This document shows positions 8,712 to 17,700 of a stretch of DNA of 33,004 bases, in pieces (position 1 is the stretch's first letter; each line of letters opens with the position of its first letter). The notes beneath the pieces are model-generated. The model saw only the letters and a list, made by a program, of their open reading frames with translations, was not told the origin of the DNA and ran no database searches. The translations under genes and the position numbers were made by a program. The stretch is from Bacteroidales bacterium (lineage in GTDB: Bacteria; Bacteroidota; Bacteroidia; Bacteroidales; F082): NCBI GenBank assembly GCA_017461665.1, contig JAFTXI010000028.1, positions 1-33,004 on the forward strand, given 5' to 3'.

Positions 8712-11339
8712 ATGAGAAAGATTAAGAACTTATTTTTAGCCGTACTATTTTTAGGCTTGATTTCTTCATGTAATCGTGAAGAGCATTTTATCTCTGATGC
8801 ACAACAACGCGCCGAGGTCGAGAAAGACCTTCAAGAAAAAATGGCGCAACTTCCAAATGGCGATTTGTTCAATGTCTTAAACATGGAACTGCCTCAAAAA
8901 GAAAAAGAAGCATTACAGTTCCTGTATGCTTATATGCCTTTGAGCGACATCACCGACTATCCTGGTGCTTTCTTCCACAAAAACGTGTTGGCTTCTTACA
9001 AGGCAAGAGAAGAGATGCCTTGGGGAGAAAGTGTCCCTGAGAGAGAATTTAACCATTTCGTACTTCCAGTGAGAATCAATAATGAGAACTTGGACGATGC
9101 GAGATTTGTCTTTTACGAGGAGTTGAAAGATAGAGTGAAAGACTTGTCGATGTATGATGCTGTCCTTGAAGTGAATCACTGGTGTCACGAGAAAGCAAAC
9201 TACAAAGGCTCCGACTCTAGAACGAGTTCTCCTCTCGCTACAGTGAAGACTTCATGGGGTCGTTGTGGAGAAGAATCGACATTCTTAGTGGCAGCTCTCC
9301 GTTCCGTATGTATCCCTGCACGTCAAGTATATACTCCGCGTTGGGCACACTGCGACGACAACCATGCTTGGGTTGAGGCTTACGTCGCTGGCGAATGGCA
9401 TTTCCTCGGTGCTTGCGAGCCGGAACCCGTGCTCGACTTAGGTTGGTTCAACGCTCCTGCTTCACGTACGCTGCTCCTTCATACTCGCGTGTTCGGTCGT
9501 TATTATGGACCTGAAGAAGTGATTGACGTAACACCAAATCACACCGAAATAAATGTAGTCGATAATTATGCCGATGCTTCCAAGATGACTGTCAAAGTAG
9601 TTGACATTGATGGTAATCCTGTTCCTAATGCAAGAGTGGAGTTTAAGATTTACAACTATGCAGAATTCTGCGGCGTGGCAGTGAAATTTACCGACGAGAA
9701 AGGCGAGACATGGATGACAGCAGGTAAGGGCGACATGCTCGTATATGCTTCAGATAAAGGAAAATTCGGATTCGAAGAGATGCCTTTCGGAGAGAAGAAT
9801 GAACTCGTCGTGAAGTTAGACAAATGCTACGGCAAAGACATCATGGTGGAATATAACATCACCCCTCCGGCAGAAAACGCCAAGATGCCTAATGTGACAC
9901 CTGAAATGCGCGCTGAAAACGACCGCCGCTTCGCATATGAAGACTCATTAAGAAACGCTTATATAGCTTCATTCCCTAAGAATATCAAAGACGCTGAGTT
10001 ACAAGCTTTCGTCGATAAGTCATGGGGTAACCATAGAACTATAATAGAGTTTTATAAATATGCAGTAAAGAGTAACAAACGTCAGAAGGCTCTCGACCTG
10101 CTATCTGAAGTGAGCGACAAAGACCTTCGTGATGTGAAATTGGCAGTGTTGAAAGACAACTTAGACAATACTGTTAAAGGTGAAGGCGACATCTATAATG
10201 CATATATCTTGAATCCACGCGTTTCTAACGAGATGTTGTATCCTTACAAAAAAGATTTGTCAAATTATTTCGATAGAGAACAATCTGAGAAATTCAAAAA
10301 CAATCCACAAGAACTCGTCGAGTGGATTAAAGATAACATAGTGATAAATAACGACCTTAACATTCGTGGCATCCCGATGTCACCTCAAAGCGTGTTGAAA
10401 GCAAGAGTCGCCGATGTGCGTTCAAGAGGTATTTTCTTCGTCTCGATGGCGCGTTCGCTCGGTATAGCATCACGTATCGACCCTGTTACAGCTAAGGTTC
10501 AATATCTTAAAGACAACGAATGGATTGATGTCAAGTTTGACGAAAACAATGTAGAAGCAGTAGCTGCGCCTACAGGAAAACTCATGGCAAAATATGTCCC
10601 ATCAGGCGCATTGACAGACCTCCGTTATTACACACATTTCTCTATCAAGAAATTTGACGGTACCAGATTCAGACTCTTAGCTTACGATGCTAAAGATCCG
10701 GGAATGGATGTCGGTGAACAGTATTCGACATTGTTTGAAAATGGACTTACATTAGATGAAGGTTATTACGTTCTTACAACAGGAACACGTCTCTCTGATG
10801 GCAGCGTCCTCGCTCGTATGCAGTTCTTCACCATCGAACCTAACAAGACAACAAACATCGACTTGGTGATGAGAGAACCTGAAAAAGGTCTTAGAATAAT
10901 TGGTAACTTCAACTCCGAAAACAGATATATGCCTGTCGACGCAACAGAAGACAAGAGTTTGTTGCAAACCACAGGACGCGGATTCTACGTGTTGGGACTC
11001 TTGGATGGCGGCAGCGAACCTACAACACACGCAATGCAGGACATCGCCTTAGTGAAAGATCAATTGGATAAATGGGGTAGAAGTTTCGTGTTCCTCTTCC
11101 AAAACGAAGAACATAAGAGAAACTTCGAACTCAAAAACTTCCAAGGACTCCCTGAAAATCTCACCTTCGGTATTGAAGACGGCTCGATGTTGAAAGAAGT
11201 AGTAGCTAATATGAGACTACAAAACAACAACCTCCCAATATTCATCGTGGCTAACACACAGAATGAGATAGTTTTTATCTCACAAGGTTATACCATCGGA
11301 TTGGGAGAACAACTGATGAAAGTCGTTAATGAATTATAA
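8712..11339 (+). CDS. Transglutaminase-like lipoprotein with a second degenerate core and thioredoxin-like C-terminus
   Basis: 875 residues. The lipobox GLISSC places the lipid on Cys20. The first transglutaminase-like core (about 140-240) has Cys185 in SWGRCGEEST and His218 in DDNHAWVEAY. Glu236 (GACEPEP) takes the place of the usual aspartate. A carboxypeptidase-regulatory-like beta module follows (about 290-375). Residues 530-600 again look transglutaminase-like (SVLKARVADVRSRGIFFVSM, then ARSLGIASRIDP and WIDVKF), but the position of the nucleophile has no cysteine. The last ~140 residues resemble a thioredoxin fold without CxxC. Such proteins probably act on peptides or protein crosslinks at the envelope; the substrate is unknown. 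It is likely co-transcribed with purA. Confidence 0.8.
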   Translation: MRKIKNLFLAVLFLGLISSCNREEHFISDAQQRAEVEKDLQEKMAQLPNGDLFNVLNMELPQKEKEALQFLYAYMPLSDITDYPGAFFHKNVLASYKAREEMPWGESVPEREFNHFVLPVRINNENLDDARFVFYEELKDRVKDLSMYDAVLEVNHWCHEKANYKGSDSRTSSPLATVKTSWGRCGEESTFLVAALRSVCIPARQVYTPRWAHCDDNHAWVEAYVAGEWHFLGACEPEPVLDLGWFNAPASRTLLLHTRVFGRYYGPEEVIDVTPNHTEINVVDNYADASKMTVKVVDIDGNPVPNARVEFKIYNYAEFCGVAVKFTDEKGETWMTAGKGDMLVYASDKGKFGFEEMPFGEKNELVVKLDKCYGKDIMVEYNITPPAENAKMPNVTPEMRAENDRRFAYEDSLRNAYIASFPKNIKDAELQAFVDKSWGNHRTIIEFYKYAVKSNKRQKALDLLSEVSDKDLRDVKLAVLKDNLDNTVKGEGDIYNAYILNPRVSNEMLYPYKKDLSNYFDREQSEKFKNNPQELVEWIKDNIVINNDLNIRGIPMSPQSVLKARVADVRSRGIFFVSMARSLGIASRIDPVTAKVQYLKDNEWIDVKFDENNVEAVAAPTGKLMAKYVPSGALTDLRYYTHFSIKKFDGTRFRLLAYDAKDPGMDVGEQYSTLFENGLTLDEGYYVLTTGTRLSDGSVLARMQFFTIEPNKTTNIDLVMREPEKGLRIIGNFNSENRYMPVDATEDKSLLQTTGRGFYVLGLLDGGSEPTTHAMQDIALVKDQLDKWGRSFVFLFQNEEHKRNFELKNFQGLPENLTFGIEDGSMLKEVVANMRLQNNNLPIFIVANTQNEIVFISQGYTIGLGEQLMKVVNEL

Positions 11340-11346
11340 AAATGTA

Positions 11347-11400
11347 GAGACGCGTCAATCACACAATAAAAAATAAACAAGAATGTGATTGACACGTCTC
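11347..11400. repeat. GAGACG-type long palindrome downstream of the transglutaminase gene
   Basis: Arms 11347-11363 and 11384-11400 pair over 17 positions with one C-A mismatch directly inside GAGACG/CGTCTC. The inner arm is GTCAATCACA. A second, terminator-like hairpin follows. Confidence 0.8.
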
Positions 11401-11410
11401 AAGAAGAAAC

Positions 11411-11442
11411 AAAAAAGGAGACGCGGTAGTGTCTCCTTTTTT
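11411..11442. terminator. Bidirectional terminator between convergent genes
   Basis: A 12-bp perfect stem AAAAAAGGAGAC/GTCTCCTTTTTT with an 8-base loop. It lies between the stops of the transglutaminase gene (+) and the small exported protein (-), and suits both. Confidence 0.88.
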
Positions 11443-11447
11443 CGTTG

Positions 11448-11867
11448 TTATAGTTTATATGAAACTTTAAATCCGTCGTATTTTATCCTACTTGATTTGA
11501 TGTTGTTGTAGGCTGTGAGTTTTACGACATATCCAGCTACTCCGATACCAGTGCCGAGCAATGTGAACAAGACTGCTGTATCTTCATTGATGAATGGAGC
11601 CATTCCCAACATCATACTTCCTGCTATTATCATAACCTCTCCTGTAAGTGATTGACGTGCATACTTGTCCAAATAATAATTTGTCTTTGCCAATTGACTG
11701 CTGATGGCTTCGTATTCGGCATACAATTCATCTGTTCCTAATTTAGGATTGGCAGACTGCTCTTTTTGAATATTGTCCTTGTCAGAATTTTTTACGACAA
11801 TGTAATTGCTTTGCGACATACCTGCAAAGGAGAGAGCCATGAAAATCAATAGAAATAACTTTTTCAT
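11448..11867 (-). CDS. Small exported protein of unknown function with two membrane-like segments
   Basis: 139 residues. I do not recognise the family. The start MKKLFLLIFMALSFAGMSQS looks like a signal peptide. A polar stretch that may be helical (about 25-75, rich in K, D, E and Q) precedes two hydrophobic segments, around GEVMIIAGSMMLGMAPF and VLFTLLGTGIGVAGYVV. It lies 115 bases downstream of oxyR on the same strand and could share its transcript; no good TAnnTTTG promoter is visible between them. A shared terminator ends it. It may be an inner-membrane or envelope protein. Confidence 0.65.
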   Translation of the reverse strand: MKKLFLLIFMALSFAGMSQSNYIVVKNSDKDNIQKEQSANPKLGTDELYAEYEAISSQLAKTNYYLDKYARQSLTGEVMIIAGSMMLGMAPFINEDTAVLFTLLGTGIGVAGYVVKLTAYNNIKSSRIKYDGFKVSYKL

Positions 11868-11982
11868 AAGATTTAATTTTATGGGTTATACAATATTATA
11901 ATTTTAAATGATACGCAATGAATTTAAGTTATATTTGTTAAAATTTCTCAGTTTTTCAGATCTTCAATTTCTAAGTTTCTTA

Positions 11983-12909
11983 TTAAAGTTTTATTGAAAA
12001 CTTTTTCAGTCTCTCGTCGAGCATATTTTCTGGAATGGTATCGCTGATATTTTTTGCAATGATATTCAAAAGTCGCTCCTTGACATAGTCGTTACGAACT
12101 ACCAAAGAAATCTCTCTGTTAGGCTCTGGGTTGATAATAGGCCGAACGTTGGCTTTCTGTCGCTCGTTTAATAAATCTATATGTAACTCTGGAATAATAG
12201 TGTAACCACCATTAGTATCGACTATTTTAATTAAGGTGTCGATACTTCCGGCTTCATAAATAGACGAGAATCCGGAGTCGAAATCGCAAATTCGCATCAC
12301 CTGATTACGCAGACAATGTCCTTCCTTCAAAACCCATAGATGATCCATTGGAATGTGATGCATCTCCAATTCTTTCAACTTATATAATTCTTCGGTAGGG
12401 GAGACGTAACCGAAAAATCTCTCATAATAAATAGGTATCTCCAACAAGTTTGGATTGTTGAGCGGAGTGGCTAAAAGCGCCATGTCGATCTCTGCCTTTT
12501 CCAACTGATTGATAATCTCAGCCGTCGTGATTTCCTTGACATGAAGCCTGATGTTGGGATTTCTTTCTTGAAGTATGCTGAACAGTCGAGGCAATATATA
12601 TGGAGCTATCGTAGGAATAATTCCTAACGATACCTTTCCGGATTCCTGCTGCTTCTCATTCATGGCCAACTCCTTGAATAGTTTGGAGTTATACAGAATC
12701 ACTTTCGCCTGATCGATGAGACGTGCGCCAATCACTGTCGGACTCACAGGCTGAGTTTTCCTGTCGAAGATGTTGATTTCCAACTCTTGCTCTAACTTCT
12801 GTATCATCATGCTGAGTGTCGATTGTGTTACGTTGCACGACTCGGCTGCTTTAACGAAGTGACGATATTTGTCTAACGCCACTATGTATTCCATTTGTTG
12901 TAATGTCAT
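11983..12909 (-). CDS. oxyR: LysR-family hydrogen peroxide sensor OxyR
   Basis: 308 residues. The N-terminal winged helix-turn-helix (about 1-60) has AAESCNVTQSTLSMMIQKLE. The C-terminal substrate-binding-like domain carries Cys199 and Cys208 in GHCLRNQVMRIC. These are the same numbers and spacing as the redox-active pair of Escherichia coli OxyR, which form a disulfide with peroxide. The gene is divergent from a peroxiredoxin gene, the classic arrangement for a LysR regulator and its target. The start MTLQQMEYIVAL matches the family N-terminus. Autoregulation is suggested by a palindrome overlapping its -7 box. Confidence 0.95.
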   Translation of the reverse strand: MTLQQMEYIVALDKYRHFVKAAESCNVTQSTLSMMIQKLEQELEINIFDRKTQPVSPTVIGARLIDQAKVILYNSKLFKELAMNEKQQESGKVSLGIIPTIAPYILPRLFSILQERNPNIRLHVKEITTAEIINQLEKAEIDMALLATPLNNPNLLEIPIYYERFFGYVSPTEELYKLKELEMHHIPMDHLWVLKEGHCLRNQVMRICDFDSGFSSIYEAGSIDTLIKIVDTNGGYTIIPELHIDLLNERQKANVRPIINPEPNREISLVVRNDYVKERLLNIIAKNISDTIPENMLDERLKKFSIKL

Positions 12910-12944
12910 ATATTTTTAAGTCTATGAGTCTATAATTTAATGAG

Positions 12945-12960
12945 TTGAGATACGTCTCAA
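12945..12960. repeat. Small palindrome TTGAGATACGTCTCAA in the oxyR leader
   Basis: Six-bp arms TTGAGA/TCTCAA around TACG, between the oxyR promoter and start codon. It shares the GAGA..CGTCTC core with the dispersed palindromes and may be a shortened member. Confidence 0.5.
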
Positions 12961-12994
12961 ATTTATTATTTATAGATTATCAAAATTTTCGATA

Positions 12995-13002
12995 CAAAGA
13001 TA
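12995..13002 (-). promoter_or_regulatory. -7 box (TATCTTTG) for oxyR
   Basis: Minus-strand TATCTTTG. The predicted leader is about 80 bases. It overlaps the palindrome at 12998-13012. Confidence 0.6.
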
Positions 13003-13012
13003 GAAAATATCT
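12998..13012. promoter_or_regulatory. Candidate OxyR operator in the divergent promoter region
   Basis: Palindrome AGATA-GAAAA-TATCT. It covers the oxyR -7 box and ends 1 base before the -33 box of the peroxiredoxin promoter. A LysR regulator bound here could repress itself and activate the peroxiredoxin. The function is inferred from position. Confidence 0.4.
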
Positions 13013-13013
13013 G

Positions 13014-13046
13014 TTTGACTGATACATATTTTTTGAAGTATTTTTG
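13014..13046 (+). promoter_or_regulatory. Promoter of the peroxiredoxin gene
   Basis: TTTG at 13014-13017, a 21-base spacer and TATTTTTG at 13039-13046, close to the ideal TTTG-N19-21-TAnnTTTG. The leader is about 90 bases. Confidence 0.75.
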
Positions 13047-13145
13047 CATTGTCAAAATGAACAAAGTCTGAGGTCGAAAAGTTAAGGACAAAAGACGAAT
13101 GACAAATAAATAAAATAAATTAAAACAAATTAAAAAGTAAAAAAA

Positions 13146-13856
13146 ATGGAAACAAACAACACAATAAACGTAATGCCAAGAATAGGCGACAATGCACCAG
13201 CTTTCACAGCAAAGACAACACAAGGCGAGATAAACTTCCCAACAGACTATAAAGGGATGTGGAAAATATTATTCAGTCACCCTGCCGACTTCACTCCGGT
13301 GTGTACTTCAGAATTTATGTCGTTCGGAAAGTTAGCCGACGAGTTCAAGAAACTCAACACTCAGTTGGTTGGTCTCTCTGTTGACGGATTATACAGTCAC
13401 ATCGCATGGTTGCGTACCATCAAAGAAAAAATTGACTGGAAAGGCATGAAGAACATGGAGATTCAGTTCCCTCTCATCGAAGACATTACTATGAATGTTG
13501 CCAAGATGTACGGCATGATCCAGCCTGGCGAAAGTACGACTTCGGCTGTACGCGCTGTCTTCTTCATCGACCCACAAGATAAGATTCGTACAATCATGTA
13601 TTATCCACTCTCTTTGGGACGCAACTTCGATGAGATATTAAGAGTCTTGAAAGGATTACAGACTGCTGATAATTTCGGCGTTGCATTGCCGGCAGACTGG
13701 CACCCGGGTGAAGAAGTAATCGTTCCTACTGCCGGTTCATGTGGCGTGGCTAAGGAAAGAATGCAAAGCTCTGAAGATGAGATGCACTGCTACGACTGGT
13801 TCTTCTGCACCAAGAAACTCAGCAAAGAAGATGTAGAAAAGAAACTCTATAAATAA
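13146..13856 (+). CDS. Peroxiredoxin, Prx6 / archaeal thioredoxin peroxidase type
   Basis: 236 residues, the length of Prx6-type enzymes rather than the ~190 of AhpC. The peroxidatic cysteine is Cys53 in HPADFTPVCTSEF. The extended C-terminus carries Cys215 and Cys221 (CYDWFFC), with the same 6-residue separation as the resolving cysteines of archaeal thioredoxin peroxidases, plus Cys199. It should reduce hydrogen peroxide and alkyl hydroperoxides in the cytoplasm. The next gene encodes a thioredoxin that is a plausible reductant. The promoter faces oxyR, so peroxide induction is expected. A general alternative name is AhpC/TSA-family protein. Confidence 0.93.
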   Translation: METNNTINVMPRIGDNAPAFTAKTTQGEINFPTDYKGMWKILFSHPADFTPVCTSEFMSFGKLADEFKKLNTQLVGLSVDGLYSHIAWLRTIKEKIDWKGMKNMEIQFPLIEDITMNVAKMYGMIQPGESTTSAVRAVFFIDPQDKIRTIMYYPLSLGRNFDEILRVLKGLQTADNFGVALPADWHPGEEVIVPTAGSCGVAKERMQSSEDEMHCYDWFFCTKKLSKEDVEKKLYK

Positions 13857-13866
13857 ATTGAATATT

Positions 13867-13893
13867 GTAGAGACGTCACTCTGAGGCGTCTCT
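13867..13893. repeat. Short GAGACG-type palindrome between peroxiredoxin and thioredoxin genes
   Basis: GTAGAGACG at 13867-13875 pairs with CGTCTCT at 13887-13893 (7 bp). No strong T-run follows, so it may not fully terminate the peroxiredoxin transcript. Confidence 0.65.
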
Positions 13894-13917
13894 ATTTAAC
13901 ATAAAAAATTAAGAACT

Positions 13918-14277
13918 ATGTCAACGATAAATTTAACAAAAGAAGGATATATAAAAAATGTAATGGATTATAGAAACAATCCTACGGAATGGAAATATAA
14001 AGGCGACAAGCCGGCGATAATAGATTTCTATGCTTCATGGTGCGGACCATGCAAGATGTTGGCTCCTGTACTTGAAGACATTGCTAAGGATTATGAAGGT
14101 AAGATTTATGTCTATAAAGTCGATACCGAAGCAGAGGAGGAGTTGTCGCAAATGTTCAACATTCGCTCTATCCCTACATTGTTGTTCATCCCTATGGAAG
14201 GAAAACCGATGATGATGCAAGGGGCTCTTCCCAAAATCGAACTAGACAATATTATAAAAGAGAAACTTATAAAATAA
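13918..14277 (+). CDS. trxA: Thioredoxin
   Basis: 119 residues with the classical active site WCGPC (Cys42, Cys45) after the strand IIDFYAS. The cis-proline follows in SIPTLLF and a late glycine in QGALPK. A short N-terminal extension (residues 1-30) precedes the core. It reduces protein disulfides in the cytoplasm and is the likely electron donor for the peroxiredoxin gene 61 bases upstream, which has the same direction. No separate promoter is visible, so co-transcription is likely, with the palindrome between them perhaps tuning expression. Confidence 0.93.
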   Translation: MSTINLTKEGYIKNVMDYRNNPTEWKYKGDKPAIIDFYASWCGPCKMLAPVLEDIAKDYEGKIYVYKVDTEAEEELSQMFNIRSIPTLLFIPMEGKPMMMQGALPKIELDNIIKEKLIK

Positions 14278-14311
14278 CTTTAGAATTTTAAAATCTTAGA
14301 GATAGAATCTA

Positions 14312-14347
14312 GGCAGGTATGAAGTACGATAGCACGGAATACCTGCT
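14312..14347. terminator. Hairpin downstream of thioredoxin
   Basis: Stem GCAGGTAT/ATACCTGC (14313-14320 with 14339-14346) plus an outer G-T pair, followed by CTAATTTATTT. It may end the trx transcript; the T-run is weak. Confidence 0.45.
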
Positions 14348-14365
14348 AATTTATTTCCATGTGAC

Positions 14366-14530
14366 TTACACATTGATAAGACGAAGATAGGATTTCACAG
14401 GCTGATGTTTTTTTAACGGAGCATTATTTGTGTTGGATGTTCGTTCCGTTAATAGCATTAATCTCGTCAGCATTAGATGCGTATGATGTAAAAAAGACCA
14501 AAAACATCGACTTGGTAGGAATTTCTTCAT
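14366..14530 (-). pseudogene. Frameshifted remnant of a secreted protein homologous to the N-terminus of the giant adhesin
   Basis: On the minus strand from ATG 14530, ATGAAGAAATTC aligns with ATGAGAAAATTT, the start of the gene at 22057. One base is missing before a second ATG; then 22 codons align without gaps. These read MFLVFFTSYASNADE here and MLLVLFAPFALRADE there, and both continue to the identical string AACGGAACG. A 4-base gain and a 9-base loss follow, yet GCTCCGTT and CATCA still match. Pieced together, the reading gives a signal peptide and the NGT...NAP...HQ motif of the adhesin's first module. No further module sequence is seen before trx. The remnant lies just downstream of its intact paralogue and keeps its own promoter-like box. 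Confidence 0.78.
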
Positions 14531-14603
14531 AATAAAATTTGTTGTCTGAAGATGATAAAAATGAACTTCTTATTTAGTATAAATAGATTACTTTATGGTT
14601 TCG

Positions 14604-14611
14604 CAAATGTA
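14604..14611 (-). promoter_or_regulatory. -7 box (TACATTTG) ahead of the remnant gene
   Basis: Minus-strand TACATTTG about 73 bases before the remnant's ATG. The bases after it, CGA, match those after the box proposed for the giant adhesin gene (AAATTTGCGA). Confidence 0.45.
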
Positions 14612-14656
14612 TAATAAAAATGATAATGATGAAAATTTAGGTGTATAATTTAATAA

Positions 14657-14688
14657 AAAAAGTCGTCACTCAAATGTGACGACTTTTT
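14657..14688. terminator. Terminator of the giant adhesin gene
   Basis: Perfect 13-bp stem AAAAAGTCGTCAC/GTGACGACTTTTT with a 6-base loop, 34 bases beyond the adhesin stop on the minus strand. A and T runs on both sides make it bidirectional. Confidence 0.88.
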
Positions 14689-14722
14689 AAAAATATATTA
14701 GAATTCTAAATTTCTAAGATTC

Positions 14723-17700
14723 TTATTTTACAACAGTGATTCGTTGAACTATTACGCCGTTTTCTGTTGTGATACGTACTGAATAAACACCAGCTTCATA
14801 TTGTGACATGTTGATGATTTCGTTGTCTGAATCGACTTCTTGATTATAAACGATTTGACCTAATGTGTTGCTGATTGTTATACGTGTCATGTTTTCTGCA
14901 AAGATGTTAACATTGTCTTGAGTTGGGTTAGGATAAACCTTCAAACCATTAACGCCGTTTTCATTGATAGTATTAACATCTACGATTACGTAATCTTGTG
15001 TTTCACTACCCTTAGCTAAAGCTGGTACTGATTCATATTCTTCACCATCGATGACATTGACCGCTGTTACTTGGTAGTAGTAGGTACCTTCTTCAACTTC
15101 GTCGAAGTATGTAAAGCCTTCTTCTGTTTTGCCTACCAATACGTAGTCGCTGTTGCTTGTGCTGCGGTAGATGTTGAAGTGGTCGCATATAGTGTAAGGA
15201 TATACCCAGTTCAATGTTGCACCGAATGTTCCATCTTCATTGTAAGTATATTCACCTTCTAAGTCGTAAGGTTCAACAACTTCTATAGGAGTTGTGAATG
15301 ATACTGTTACCTCGTCTGCGCATGACATTGCGTAGTAAGTATCGGATGTTTCACCGCCGTAAACGACTCTTACTTCGTATGTGTGATCACCTTCAGATAC
15401 TTCAGTGTCAACGTAAGTTTCAGTGTTGAGAGGTTGTTCCATGAGGAGTTCGCCGTCGCGATAAATCATAGCACCGAGAACTTCTGCTTGTGCTTCTTCT
15501 GGTTCGTCTGGCAATGGAGTGGCTTCGCCATCAACGTAAGCACTGATTTGCCATGAACCGTACCAACCTTCACCATAATATGAAGCGTCATACCATGTTG
15601 AACCACCGTTGTCAGAGATCCAACGAGCGTTAGGATCGCCACAGTCTGCTGTGTATGATGCTACGTAAGTACCTGTTGTGTTAGAGAATTGAATCCATAC
15701 GTTTTCTGTACCTGAGATTTGTACAGGGTTTGTTAACTCGATTTCTACAGTTTCGTAGCTGTATGATGAGAGGTCGTATGATTGTGTATGAACTGCTGTT
15801 CCTGGAGCAGTGTCGCCGCCAACGTGGATACTGAATCCGCCTTGGTGTCCTTCATAGACGTATGTTGAAACTTTGGTGATGCAAGTACCTGCATAGTTAG
15901 AGATGACGTCAGCAGGGAACATGATAGCCCAGTTGATTGGTAAGCCAGGACCACCGATTTCTGTCATAAATCCTAAAGCTAATTCGTTAATACCGTTGTG
16001 ATATTGTAACCATTGACCGTCTTTGCTTTCTCTTGAAGATGTCAACTCAACGTTGTCGAGTTTCAACCATGCCATGTCGTAGCAGTCGAAGTGACGGAAT
16101 GCGATGTAGATTTGTTGTCCTGCGTACGCGCTGAGATCTATTTCCATGTTATACCATTGACCGTCCATGTCACCTTCGTAATCAGCTTCACCAGCTGAGA
16201 GTGTTTCTTCGAAGATAACAGTGAAGTCTTCAGGATTAGTACCTGTTGTTGAAACAGCAACGCCATAGTGTTCTTCATCGTATGTTCTGCTGTGAGCACT
16301 GATAACATAAAGAAGTTTAGAACCTTCTGTGATAGTATATTTCTTATCTGTTACCAAGTAGTTGTCTGGCGCGATAGCACCGTAAGTATTATCGTATGAC
16401 ATTGAAAGAGCGCAGTATGTGTTTTCTACGCCTAAGCCATTGTTGCTAAATTCAGAAGTGTTCATCCATACGTGACCGTCGTTGTTAGCGTCAACGTTGA
16501 TCCAGCCTGCGAGAGAACCGTTGTCGAAGTTTGTTGAGAATGTATAAACAGGGTCTGTGTTTTCATAGACTGGGAGATTCCATGTGAGGGTAGCGCCGTT
16601 TTCATCAGCTGTTGCTGTCAAGTTGACAACGCCGGCAAAGTTAGAACATGCACTATATGTCCATTCGTATTCCATCACTTCTGTTGTTGCATTGTTAATG
16701 ATGACAGCTGTTTTGTAAACTTCACCTTCAACTAAACCTGTTACGTCTAATTGATAGTATGTTTCTGTGATGTCGTCAGCTACTGTTTCGCCTTCGAGCA
16801 ATACATCATAAACATTGTCGCCTTCTGCTTCCCACATTGCCCAAGCTGTTGGTGATACATAGAGACCATCGATGAGTTCAGGTTGTAATTCTAATGTGTG
16901 GTTGATAGAAGTAGGTTGTGTGATGTCGATGATAACTTCTGTTACAGAGACATAACCGTCTAATGAAATTGTGTACTCGTATGTACCTTTACGGAACTCT
17001 GTCCATTCGTAGTAACCAGTTTCGTCTAATGTTGCTTCATAAACGTATGTTGGTTCGTTAACATTTGTCAAAGTAACAACTGTACCTGCTACTGAACCAC
17101 CGTCAGCTGTAGCGACCGTAATGTCGACTGTAGTAGTCATGTCTTTTTCGATTGTATTTGACCAAACGATTTCTGAAGCTACCGGGATAGGACCGTCTGT
17201 TGCTTCAGCTGTGACAACTACATCGTCAATACCAGCACCGAAAGAACCTAAGTCTTTTGTTACGAATGCTAAGTAAACGACTTTACCTGAGCAAGCGGAA
17301 AGATCAACTGTAGCTCCAGTCCATTCTGTGAAACCAGCATCTTCTTTTACCCATAGTTCTGTCCATGGACCTGTTGCTGATTCTGAATAAACCAAGCTTA
17401 ATGTATTACCAGCACTTTCAAATATACCAGGAGCCATATATTTAAAGTCTGCACTAATATTGATAGATGATGATAAATCTAATGCTGGAGTAACTAAATA
17501 GAAACTAGCGTCAATAGAATAACCACCTGATGCAAATGCACAATGTACACCTGAATAAGGACCTCCGAAACTGTTAATACCATAACTTGTTGCCCAATGA
17601 CTATATTCACTTGCACTTTGACTATCAGAGTATGTTGTCCAACCTTCTGGGAGTGTATAATAATCTACTTCGTCGAAGTTTTCGCTTAAAACTGTTGTAA

